NCBI GenBank assembly: GCA_016839385.1
Contig: JAEOUK010000215.1
Location: forward strand, 1 to 8,141
DNA: 8,141 nucleotides
Direction of reading: 5' to 3'
DNA from: Promethearchaeota archaeon
Lineage (GTDB): Archaea; Asgardarchaeota; Lokiarchaeia; Sigynarchaeales; MK-D1
Position 1 is the stretch's first letter, and each line of letters starts with the position of its first letter. The notes beneath the pieces are model-generated. The model was given only the letters and a program-made list of their open reading frames with translations, searched no databases and had not been told where the DNA came from. The translations under genes were made by a program, and so were the position numbers. Of this stretch, positions 1 through 5,608 are shown in pieces.

Positions 1-1157
1 CAAAAAGTCATTAAACCATCCACTTCAAAAAATTCCTCAATGGATTGCCAATTATTTTCATCGTCTAATACACCTATTGTCGCAAATCCACAATCTTGAT
101 GAGAAGTCATAGAAAATGGAGGTTCATCTTCCAACCAAGCGATCAATCGAGTCATTTTAGAAGTTAAAGAAAGGGGGTAGAATTTATGAATTAATCCTCC
201 TGTATATTTATTAATAGCTTCTTTCAAATCAGATGTAGTATAACGCATTTTATTGAGATCTTCAATTGAAATTCTTCCAGTAAGTGATACTGGTTGAAAT
301 ACAACCCCCATTATAATATCACTATATTCTCTTGCAACTTCTAAGATATTCCCAATTTCATGGTCATTGACTCCATTGACTATAGTTGGGACTAGGACTA
401 CACCGATTTTTGCTTCTGCAAAACCTGCTTCCCTGCAATTTTTTAAGACTTGCATTTTAACCTTACTGAGATCTATACCTCTCATTTTCTTCCAAGTTTC
501 CGGTTCAATTCCATCAAAGCTGAAATAGAATGATTTTAGTCCAGCATCTACTAATTGTCTACAGTACTCTACAGATTTCGCCATTTTTATGCCATTTGAA
601 GTTAACATAACATTCACGAAACCAAGTTCAACTCCTTTCCTAATAATATCAAATAAATCATTTCGTAAGGTAGGTTCTCCTCCTGATAATTGTAACAATA
701 TTGGGGGGATTGGTTTAATATTACGAAAATGTTTCATTATTTGAACTACTTCGTCAAAAGTGGGTTCATATACATATCCAGCAACCGCAGAATTTGCAAA
801 ACAAACAGGACATCTTAAATTACATCGATTTGTCAAATCAATTAATGCAATACAAGGAGCACTTTCATGTTTCTCACAAAGACCGCAGTTATATGGACAT
901 CCTTTAGAGTTATTTATCAGAACTTCGGGTTTGGTGCTATTATTTTCATCTGAACCTAAAGAGTTACAGTAAGTTTGTTGCCAGACATAATCATCTGGAT
1001 CACTACTCATCCGGTCCTTAAAATCTCCGTGCTCTGAACAGGTTTTCACCATAAAAATTTTATTTTCACCTTTATCCCAAACAATTTCTGCCTTGATATT
1101 TTTAAGACACTCGGGACAAAGACTGGTAGTTCTTTTGAGGGTTTCGATCTTAGGCAT
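1..1157 (-). CDS. tes: Radical SAM enzyme of the tetraether lipid synthase (Tes, MJ0619) family, 3' end cut by the window
   Basis: The frame is open from an ATG at 1157 down to the window edge and gives 385 residues without a stop. An N-terminal zinc/rubredoxin-like site is visible (C14-x2-C17 and C40-x2-H43). A second cysteine group follows (C87-x3-C91-x2-C94), then the radical SAM cluster motif C112-x3-C116-x2-C119 and SGGEPT at 158-163, the SAM-binding segment. Near the cut end an HQDCG motif precedes an acidic 'EEFFEVDGL' stretch, which I recall from the same family. Known for the family: Tes joins the phytanyl chain ends of two archaeol-type lipids by C-C coupling to make membrane-spanning tetraethers, using several iron-sulfur clusters. 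Family members are about 500 residues long, so roughly 100 or more are missing here. A TATA-like box about 35 bases upstream supports this start. Paralogues of unknown role share this layout, so lipid synthesis is likely but not certain. Confidence 0.78.
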   Translation of the reverse strand, partial: MPKIETLKRTTSLCPECLKNIKAEIVWDKGENKIFMVKTCSEHGDFKDRMSSDPDDYVWQQTYCNSLGSDENNSTKPEVLINNSKGCPYNCGLCEKHESAPCIALIDLTNRCNLRCPVCFANSAVAGYVYEPTFDEVVQIMKHFRNIKPIPPILLQLSGGEPTLRNDLFDIIRKGVELGFVNVMLTSNGIKMAKSVEYCRQLVDAGLKSFYFSFDGIEPETWKKMRGIDLSKVKMQVLKNCREAGFAEAKIGVVLVPTIVNGVNDHEIGNILEVAREYSDIIMGVVFQPVSLTGRISIEDLNKMRYTTSDLKEAINKYTGGLIHKFYPLSLTSKMTRLIAWLEDEPPFSMTSHQDCGFATIGVLDDENNWQSIEEFFEVDGLMTF

Positions 1158-1176
1158 AAAGGTTCTATACCTAAAC

Positions 1177-1191
1177 TATCTTTAAAAGATA
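1177..1191. repeat. Perfect 7-bp inverted repeat at the Tes-family promoter (operator candidate)
   Basis: TATCTTT (1177-1183) and AAAGATA (1185-1191) are perfect reverse complements around a single base. The dyad overlaps the end of the TATA-like box and covers the DNA just upstream of the expected transcription start. A protein bound here could block TBP/TFB or RNA polymerase. AT-rich dyads also occur by chance, so operator function is only a suggestion. Confidence 0.3.
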
Positions 1192-1196
1192 TAAAA
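1189..1196 (-). promoter_or_regulatory. TATA-like box for the Tes-family gene
   Basis: On the minus strand this reads TTTTATAT. Its centre lies about 35 bases before the ATG at 1157, so transcription should begin near 1168 and leave a leader of about 11 bases. The box partly overlaps an inverted repeat at 1177-1191. Confidence 0.5.
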
Positions 1197-1278
1197 GTTG
1201 CGAATATACACTATCATTCCGAGTATTTCCAATATTATTCCAAAGACGATTGAGTATAAAAGAATCGAGAGAGATCAA

Positions 1279-1680
1279 TTACCCATAATGATTCGATAAT
1301 TCCGGATCAAATTCCAATTGAACAACTCGCTCTCCTCGACTAACGAAATTTTTATCTATTCTAACTAGAAGGCCGTGAAATGGTTTTCCATGCACCCATA
1401 CTAAGTATACGGGATATGATTTCGCGTTTTTAACAAAAGATTCCTTATAATGTATAAAAATGTTTTCCTCGCATTGGGAGCAATATGCATATAATGATCG
1501 ATCTTGTTCATTTTCTGGAAGTTGGACTTCTGATTCTCCTGCTTTTTCTTCAAGATTCAATTCGGATTTTAATTTTTGCTCAACTTTTGAGAACATATCG
1601 AGTTCTTCAGAAGAGAGGGCACTTGTAGTTTTATCTGTGGTTTCTTTTTGAGATCCCTTTTCCTCATTATCTAGATTCAT
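1279..1680 (-). CDS. Small CxxC / HGxPxH protein of unknown function
   Basis: This encodes 133 residues and I do not recognise a named family. Residues 1-62 are rich in Glu, Lys, Ser and Gln, look disordered or coiled, and contain no cysteine. Residues 63-133 look like a compact domain: a CSQC pair at C67/C70, an alternating hydrophobic strand (PVYLVWVHGKPFHGLLVRID, 90-109) and an R-rich strand ending in LEFDP. C67, C70, H97 and H102 could bind one metal ion, but this is inferred from spacing alone. The ATG at 1680 is chosen because a TATA-like box lies about 28 bases upstream, which predicts a leaderless transcript. The gene is divergent from the AAA ATPase gene (109 bases between starts) and lies 121 bases upstream of the Tes-family gene on the same strand. 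That downstream gene has its own promoter-like box, so an operon is not required. No signal peptide or membrane helix is seen, so the product is probably cytosolic. Confidence 0.75.
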   Translation of the reverse strand: MNLDNEEKGSQKETTDKTTSALSSEELDMFSKVEQKLKSELNLEEKAGESEVQLPENEQDRSLYAYCSQCEENIFIHYKESFVKNAKSYPVYLVWVHGKPFHGLLVRIDKNFVSRGERVVQLEFDPELSNHYG

Positions 1681-1701
1681 TTTAATTGCCCAATTATGAT
1701 G

Positions 1702-1718
1702 TTTGTATATTCTACAAA
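1702..1718. repeat. Inverted repeat in the divergent promoter region
   Basis: TTTGTA (1702-1707) and TACAAA (1713-1718) are perfect arms around a five-base spacer. They enclose the TATA-like box of the minus-strand gene. A second, smaller dyad follows directly: TATTC (1719-1723) and GAATA (1726-1730). Together they could be regulator sites serving the divergent pair, but short AT-rich dyads arise easily by chance. Confidence 0.3.
1705..1712 (-). promoter_or_regulatory. TATA-like box for the CxxC / HGxPxH gene
   Basis: On the minus strand this reads GAATATAC, centred about 28 bases before the ATG at 1680. That is the usual archaeal distance for a leaderless transcript. It sits inside the dyad at 1702-1718. 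Confidence 0.42.
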
Positions 1719-1757
1719 TATTCTTGAATAACCTAAGAAACTAATGATTGGTAAACC

Positions 1758-1768
1758 ATATTTATTTT
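1758..1768 (+). promoter_or_regulatory. TATA-like box for the AAA ATPase gene
   Basis: ATATTTATTTT is centred about 27 bases before the ATG at 1790, which predicts a leaderless transcript starting at that ATG. This spacing is the main reason for rejecting the longer TTG start at 1748, which would lie upstream of the box. Confidence 0.5.
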
Positions 1769-1789
1769 GTTTCATTTCAGTTCGGTACC

Positions 1790-2962
1790 ATGGAAACAAT
1801 CGATATAGAAGGAAAAACGATATATTTAGCATTTCCCGATGAGTTGAAAATTCCATGGATCGGAGATAAACAATATTTAAGTCAAATACAATCAGCTTGG
1901 GTGCAAGAAAAGGATTCTGAACATCAATCATTAGCACCTTTTAATCCCAAAATAATTGCTCGCGCAGGAATGGGAAAAACAACCTTAGCGCATAGTTCTG
2001 GAAAAATTTTTATCCCTAACTCACCTTCTGAGGTATTTATCTTACATTGTTCTAAGGCCCTTAATGTCGATCAAGCTCTTATCCACAAAGTAAAAACAGA
2101 GAATCAAACTGAATATCATGCTAGTCCTTTGGTTACAGCTATGATTAAAGGCGGAATTTGTGTTATTGATGAATGCCAATTTTTACCATCTGAATCTTGG
2201 GCTGCTTTATCTACATTATTAGATCAACGATATATTTTTTCAGATCTCACTGGATTAAAAATTCGAGCTCATAAGAATTTTCGATTATGCTTAACCGAGA
2301 ATTTCTGTGACACTCCAGATGCTAAAAATATAATCCCAGAATATATTTCCGTATTACTTAAACCAGTGATTAATCTCAATCATCCAAGCAGAAAACACGA
2401 ACTAGAAGTTTTAAAATATTTTTTTCCCGATGGAAATTCTATTTTACTTCAAAATATGGTGGATTTCCTCCAATCTGCCCATTTTGAAGAAAGAAGATAT
2501 TCCATTCGAGATTGTATAAACATTATTCATAGATATGAGGCAAATTCATCATCTAATAGTAAGAAAGATGTTGATTGGAATGTTGTTTATCAATGCATTC
2601 GTCAAATTTTAGACAATCAAGCAATTTATTTTTTCAATGACATCCGGAATCAGAACAAAGATTCTGATTTCTTATTCAAGGATGATGAAACAGATCTTGA
2701 GGATGATTCTCTTGACACAAAAAGCAATATGGATGAATATTATGAAGACGAAGAGAATTTTGCAGAATTTATTGAAGATGATGAAGATGATGAAGATATT
2801 GATGATTCCTTTTTATTTCTTGATGAATCAGATTATGAAGATTCTAAAATGTCTGATAAAGATCAATCCACAATCCCAGATTCCAGATATTTAAACAATT
2901 TAAAAAAAAAAATCCGAAACAAACTTAAGAAAAAGAGAGAAGAAAAAAAGAAAAAATCATGA
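1790..2962 (+). CDS. MoxR/midasin-type (AAA_5-like) AAA+ ATPase with acidic segment and lysine-rich tail
   Basis: This encodes 390 residues from the ATG at 1790. The ATPase core is recognisable: P-loop ARAGMGKT (57-64, with Ala at the first Gly position, as the general P-loop pattern allows), a YHASPL segment (109-114) like the 'GPL' before MoxR Walker B, Walker B ICVIDE (123-128), sensor-1 Asn171 after FRLCLTE, and a sensor-2-like S-x-R at 238-240. Where MoxR proteins usually have an arginine finger ('RF'), this one reads LLKPV with Lys191. Residues 291-352 hold about 32 Asp/Glu in 62 positions. The last 20 residues are mostly Lys/Arg. Such ATPases usually act as ring-shaped remodelling chaperones, often beside a VWA-domain partner; none is encoded here. 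The target is unknown. The protein is probably cytosolic. The longer frame to TTG at 1748 adds 14 residues and is less likely. Confidence 0.82.
   Translation: METIDIEGKTIYLAFPDELKIPWIGDKQYLSQIQSAWVQEKDSEHQSLAPFNPKIIARAGMGKTTLAHSSGKIFIPNSPSEVFILHCSKALNVDQALIHKVKTENQTEYHASPLVTAMIKGGICVIDECQFLPSESWAALSTLLDQRYIFSDLTGLKIRAHKNFRLCLTENFCDTPDAKNIIPEYISVLLKPVINLNHPSRKHELEVLKYFFPDGNSILLQNMVDFLQSAHFEERRYSIRDCINIIHRYEANSSSNSKKDVDWNVVYQCIRQILDNQAIYFFNDIRNQNKDSDFLFKDDETDLEDDSLDTKSNMDEYYEDEENFAEFIEDDEDDEDIDDSFLFLDESDYEDSKMSDKDQSTIPDSRYLNNLKKKIRNKLKKKREEKKKKS
2774..2797 (+). repeat. 9-bp tandem repeat GAAGATGAT inside the acidic segment of the ATPase gene
   Basis: GAAGATGAT occurs at 2774-2782 and 2783-2791, followed by the partial copy GAAGAT at 2792-2797. 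It encodes part of the Glu-Asp-Asp run. The length of the acidic segment may therefore vary by replication slippage in steps of three residues without changing frame. Confidence 0.6.
2902..2956 (-). terminator. U-rich terminator candidate for the 51-residue minus-strand gene, inside the ATPase lysine codons
   Basis: The plus strand has A-runs of 11 (2902-2912), 7 (2943-2949) and 6 (2951-2956). A transcript of the minus strand would carry these as U-runs directly after the stop of the small gene at 2957. Archaeal RNA polymerase terminates at U-tracts, so these lysine codons may double as a terminator. If the small gene is not real, the runs have no such role. Confidence 0.3.
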
Positions 2963-3112
2963 AGGAAAATACTCCTCTTCAAATCCTGTTTGGAATTTAA
3001 ATATTATTTTCTCATATTTATTGCTTTGAAAAAAGTTATCAATATCTCTTAACTTCACTCTCATGTCCTGAATTAGCTCAGAAATAACTTTTTTATCATT
3101 TACAGGAACCAT
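2957..3112 (-). CDS. Candidate 51-residue charged small protein of unknown function
   Basis: ATG at 3112 to TGA at 2957-2959 gives 51 residues beginning MVPVNDKKVISELIQDM and ending EEEYFPS. The first 30 residues could form a charged amphipathic helix, followed by a short strand-like IIFKF. There is no cysteine, signal peptide or membrane helix, and I recognise no family. In its favour, a good TATA-like box (TTTAAATATA, minus strand) is centred about 23-24 bases before the ATG, giving a leaderless transcript as for its neighbours. U-rich stretches follow the stop on the minus strand. The gene meets the ATPase gene tail to tail: its TGA (2957-2959) lies inside the last ATPase codons and its last sense codon is opposite the ATPase stop. 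It fills most of an otherwise empty 259-base gap. Against it: the frame is short, and an AT-rich gap can be open by chance. Confidence 0.5.
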   Translation of the reverse strand: MVPVNDKKVISELIQDMRVKLRDIDNFFQSNKYEKIIFKFQTGFEEEYFPS

Positions 3113-3130
3113 CTCATTTTTATTTACACA

Positions 3131-3140
3131 TATATTTAAA
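3131..3140 (-). promoter_or_regulatory. TATA-like box for the 51-residue gene
   Basis: On the minus strand this reads TTTAAATATA, close to the archaeal TATA consensus. It is centred about 23-24 bases from the ATG at 3112. The stretch is nearly symmetric, so it could also act on the plus strand with a start near 3160. Confidence 0.45.
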
Positions 3141-3152
3141 GAAAACCGAAAA

Positions 3153-3177
3153 TTCCCTTGTTTTTTTTTTAAGGGAA
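3153..3177. repeat. Hairpin with a T10 loop between divergent genes
   Basis: TTCCCTT (3153-3159) and AAGGGAA (3171-3177) form a perfect 7-bp stem. The 11-base loop is G followed by ten T. It lies between the start of the 51-residue gene and the acyl-CoA dehydrogenase promoter. It could be an operator dyad, or the T10 tract could terminate read-through from the AAA ATPase gene, which lacks a strong T-tract directly after its stop. Confidence 0.45.
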
Positions 3178-3191
3178 AATAAAATAGAGAG

Positions 3192-3199
3192 TTTTTATG
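3192..3199 (+). promoter_or_regulatory. TATA-like box for the acyl-CoA dehydrogenase gene
   Basis: TTTTTATG is centred about 26 bases before the ATG at 3222, suggesting a leaderless transcript. There is no Shine-Dalgarno motif before the ATG, which fits. The match to consensus is moderate. Confidence 0.4.
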
Positions 3200-3221
3200 T
3201 AATTTAACCTAAAGATGAATC

Positions 3222-4445
3222 ATGGCTGATTTCAGTTTAAGTGAAGAGGAACAAAAATTATACGAGCGAGCGATGGATTTTGCTCGCAAACAAATTGTTC
3301 CACGTGCAATTGAGTTAGATATTGCAAACGAAGTTCCTGTTGATATTTGTCAGAAAGCATATGAAGCTGGTTTTATGAATCTTCATATCCCAAAAGAAGC
3401 AGGTGGACCTCATAAAACACTCTTTGAAGAAACTTTGATCTATGAGGCTATGGGATACGGTGATCCAGGCGTTGCAACGTCTATTAATGTAAATAACCTT
3501 GCCTTTGCTCCCTTAGTTATCGGAGCAACAATCGAGCAACTTCAGAAATACGTAAGACCATTAGTTACCGGGGAAAAAGTAAAGTTTGGTGCATTTTGTT
3601 TAACTGAGCGAGAAGCTGGGTCTGATGCATCTGCGACTAAAACTATGGCAATAAAAGATGGAGATGAATGGGTACTGAATGGAACGAAATGTTGGATAAC
3701 AAATGCTCCAGTTGCAGACTTATTCACAGTTTTTACACAAACAGAACCAGGTTCAGGATATAAGGGTATGGCTGTATTTATGGTACCTAGAAAGGCTGGC
3801 GTTAAAATTGGTCACATTGAGAATAAATTGGGACAACGAGCATCCCAACAAAGTGAGGTAATTTTCGAAAATGTTCGAGTTCCGGAAGACTGCTTAGTAG
3901 GACAAGTAGGAAGAGGTTTTCACATTGCTATGATGACCCTAGATATGACACGTACTGGTATTGCATCAATAGCTACTGGAGTATGCCAGAGAGCACTTGA
4001 TGAAGCAAACAGATTTGCAAACACCCGCATTGCTTTTGGAAAACCAATAATGAAAAACCAAGGAATTAGTTTCATGTTAGCGGATATGGCGGCAAAAACA
4101 CACTCAGCTCGATTAGCTACAAGACACGCGGCATGGCTAGCTGATAATAAACTCCCAGGATTATCTATGGATTCAGCAATCGCAAAATTGATTGCTTCTG
4201 ATTATGCTATGCAAAATACAACTGATGCTATTCAAATCATGGGAGGATATGGGTACGCAATTGAGTATGGAATGGAAACATTGTTCAGAGGTGCGAAATT
4301 ACTCCAAATATATGAAGGTACAAATCAAATTCAACGCGTTGTAATAGCAAACGAATTGATAAAACAATTTAAATCTGGATTAAATACAGGATTCAAATTG
4401 AATTATCCTGGAGTTGATGCTCCAGATCATTCGTACAAAGAATAA
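3222..4445 (+). CDS. Acyl-CoA dehydrogenase (FAD-dependent)
   Basis: This encodes 407 residues, full length for the short/medium-chain acyl-CoA dehydrogenase fold. It oxidises a fatty or branched acyl-CoA to the trans-2-enoyl-CoA in the cytosol and passes electrons to electron-transfer flavoprotein. The N-terminal helical domain covers about 1-120. The FAD-contacting strand CLTEREAGSD is at 126-135, with WITN at 158-161. The FAD-binding TRIAFGKPI is at 268-276 with Arg269. IMGGYGY is at 339-345, and the catalytic base is Glu365 in IYEGTNQIQ, the position used by short- and medium-chain enzymes. The last 20 or so residues form a polar extension (GLNTGFKLNYPG...) beyond the usual end. Chain length or branching preference cannot be told from sequence. 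No ETF, enoyl-CoA hydratase or thiolase gene is adjacent, so it is a solitary copy with its own promoter-like box and a T-rich stretch after its stop. Confidence 0.95.
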   Translation: MADFSLSEEEQKLYERAMDFARKQIVPRAIELDIANEVPVDICQKAYEAGFMNLHIPKEAGGPHKTLFEETLIYEAMGYGDPGVATSINVNNLAFAPLVIGATIEQLQKYVRPLVTGEKVKFGAFCLTEREAGSDASATKTMAIKDGDEWVLNGTKCWITNAPVADLFTVFTQTEPGSGYKGMAVFMVPRKAGVKIGHIENKLGQRASQQSEVIFENVRVPEDCLVGQVGRGFHIAMMTLDMTRTGIASIATGVCQRALDEANRFANTRIAFGKPIMKNQGISFMLADMAAKTHSARLATRHAAWLADNKLPGLSMDSAIAKLIASDYAMQNTTDAIQIMGGYGYAIEYGMETLFRGAKLLQIYEGTNQIQRVVIANELIKQFKSGLNTGFKLNYPGVDAPDHSYKE

Positions 4446-4464
4446 TCTGCATTAAAAACAATTA

Positions 4465-4488
4465 TTTTTTAATTTTCGAAAATTTTTT
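4465..4488 (+). terminator. T-rich terminator region with a 14-bp perfect palindrome
   Basis: About 20 bases after the dehydrogenase stop there is T6 (4465-4470), then AATTTTCGAAAATT (4471-4484), which is its own reverse complement, then a second T6 (4483-4488). T-tracts are the core of archaeal terminators, so this probably ends the upstream transcript. The palindrome also lies just before the TATA-like box of the next gene and could be a regulator site. Confidence 0.5.
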
Positions 4489-4495
4489 CCATAAA

Positions 4496-4505
4496 TTTAA
4501 TTATA
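4496..4505 (+). promoter_or_regulatory. TATA-like box for the amide hydrolase gene
   Basis: TTTAATTATA is centred about 25 bases before the GTG at 4526. This supports GTG as a leaderless start even though ATG triplets occur just upstream in other frames. Confidence 0.5.
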
Positions 4506-4525
4506 TTTCCAACAATGTAAATAAT

Positions 4526-5542
4526 GTGAAAAAATCCTATAGTATCATTATTGGCATGATTTTTTCAAGTTTCTTCGTAAGTAGTATTGTCTCCCAATTT
4601 ATAATTCTTGACTCAGTTATTTACTTCCAAAATGACACATCGACACGATCCGATGAAGATAAAACAATTGCGAGTTTAAAGAAAGTTGATTCTGATTACC
4701 CATTTTATATAATGAAATATTATGGAGATTATGGATTTCAAGATGTTGTTGAAAATGGGAGATATTCGAATTATGATATCATGTTAGACGAAGGTTGGGG
4801 TTGTACCTGTTTTTCTGCAGTAAATCCCTCATATGACCCAATATTTGGTAGAAATTTTGATTGGATGGAGGAAGGCGCACTTTTTGTTTATACGATCCCA
4901 AGCTATGGGTATGCTTCAATTTCCATGGTTAATTTAGGAATTCTTGGTTTAAATTATCCTTTTAACCCAAACCAGTCTCAAGTTCGAGAAAAACTGCTTC
5001 TCTCACCATTTTATTTAATGGACGGGATGAATGAAATGGGTTTAACCGTTGGGATAATGGCGATAAATCGAGCAAGTCGAACTTATAATGCATCTCAAGC
5101 AACAATTTCGAGTTTAGATATTGTCAGATTAGCTTTAGAGTATGCATCTACCGTTGGAGAAGCATTATTTCTCTGGGAGAAATATAATATTGAATTTGGC
5201 TCTGTCCCAATTCATTACCTTATTGCCGATCAAGCTGGAGATTCCGCGATAGTAGAATGGATTGATGGAGATATGTATGTTTACCCAATAACAGAATTTT
5301 GGCAAGTTTCCACAAATTTCATCTTTACTGATGGGATTTCCTACTGCTGGAGATATCAAAGAGCGAATCAATTGTTGCAGGATTCAGAAGGTGGAGTTAA
5401 TATGAAAGATGGGATGGAAATTTTAAAAGATTGCTCTCAATTAGGTTTAACACTTTGGTCCAATATATATAATCTAAAAACACGCCAGGTTATTGTCGCG
5501 ATAAATCAAAATTATGATGAAACTTATTCCTTCCAATTTTGA
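4526..5542 (+). CDS. Membrane-anchored or secreted Ntn-type linear amide C-N hydrolase (choloylglycine hydrolase-like)
   Basis: This encodes 338 residues from a GTG start. Residues about 5-33 are a hydrophobic anchor or signal segment, so the enzyme should face outward. The catalytic core starts at Cys93 in GCTCFSA. Counting 16 residues onward gives Arg109 in FGRNFDW, with Asp112: the same spacing as Cys2/Arg18/Asp21 of bile salt hydrolase and penicillin V acylase. DGMNEMGLTVG (166-176), HYLIADQAGDSAIVEW (230-245), Asn264 in STNF and the Arg pair in WRYQRA (276, 279) match further family motifs. Known for the family: an N-terminal Cys attacks linear amide bonds such as conjugated bile acids, penicillin V, acyl-homoserine lactones or N-acyl lipids. 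The substrate here is unknown. About 92 residues precede Cys93, so activity would need cleavage before it, as in acid ceramidase relatives; that is inference. An internal ATG at 4556 is a possible shorter start that shortens the hydrophobic segment. Confidence 0.85.
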   Translation: MKKSYSIIIGMIFSSFFVSSIVSQFIILDSVIYFQNDTSTRSDEDKTIASLKKVDSDYPFYIMKYYGDYGFQDVVENGRYSNYDIMLDEGWGCTCFSAVNPSYDPIFGRNFDWMEEGALFVYTIPSYGYASISMVNLGILGLNYPFNPNQSQVREKLLLSPFYLMDGMNEMGLTVGIMAINRASRTYNASQATISSLDIVRLALEYASTVGEALFLWEKYNIEFGSVPIHYLIADQAGDSAIVEWIDGDMYVYPITEFWQVSTNFIFTDGISYCWRYQRANQLLQDSEGGVNMKDGMEILKDCSQLGLTLWSNIYNLKTRQVIVAINQNYDETYSFQF

Positions 5543-5563
5543 ATCAAATAATATCATCGATAA

Positions 5564-5573
5564 TTTTATATTA
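5564..5573 (+). promoter_or_regulatory. TATA-like box for the six-helix membrane protein gene
   Basis: TTTTATATTA is centred about 40 bases before the ATG at 5609. Transcription would start near 5594 and leave a short leader of about 15 bases carrying the ribosome binding site. Confidence 0.45.
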
Positions 5574-5595
5574 TCTTCTTTCGAGCAGTTCTAAT

Positions 5596-5600
5596 AAGGA
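5596..5600 (+). promoter_or_regulatory. Shine-Dalgarno motif AAGGA
   Basis: AAGGA lies eight bases before the ATG at 5609 and fixes that start. It fits the longer TATA-to-ATG distance of this gene; most other singly transcribed genes in the window lack such a motif. Confidence 0.5.
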
Positions 5601-5608
5601 CGATTCTT

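Noticed and set aside
760..972. Plus-strand 70-residue open frame inside the radical SAM gene
   Set aside because: It lies wholly within the antisense strand of a well-supported gene and has no promoter or recognisable domain.
1182..1274. Minus-strand open frame encoding about 30 hydrophobic residues (single membrane helix-like)
   Set aside because: It has no convincing start codon, and its end overlaps the Tes-family promoter. Chance hydrophobic frames are common in AT-rich DNA.
1748..1789. In-frame TTG start that would lengthen the AAA ATPase by 14 residues
   Set aside because: It lies upstream of the TATA-like box at 1758-1768, and the extra residues look like non-coding AT-rich sequence. 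The ATG at 1790 has the correct promoter distance.
1677..1937. Minus-strand 86-residue open frame across the divergent region
   Set aside because: It overlaps the start of the ATPase gene antisense and the promoter region of both genes. No domain is seen.
2637..2894. Second plus-strand frame (85 residues, Met/Ile/Leu-rich) within the ATPase acidic segment
   Set aside because: It is the +1 shadow of the GAT/GAA-rich repeats. The acidic frame continues the ATPase without a break.
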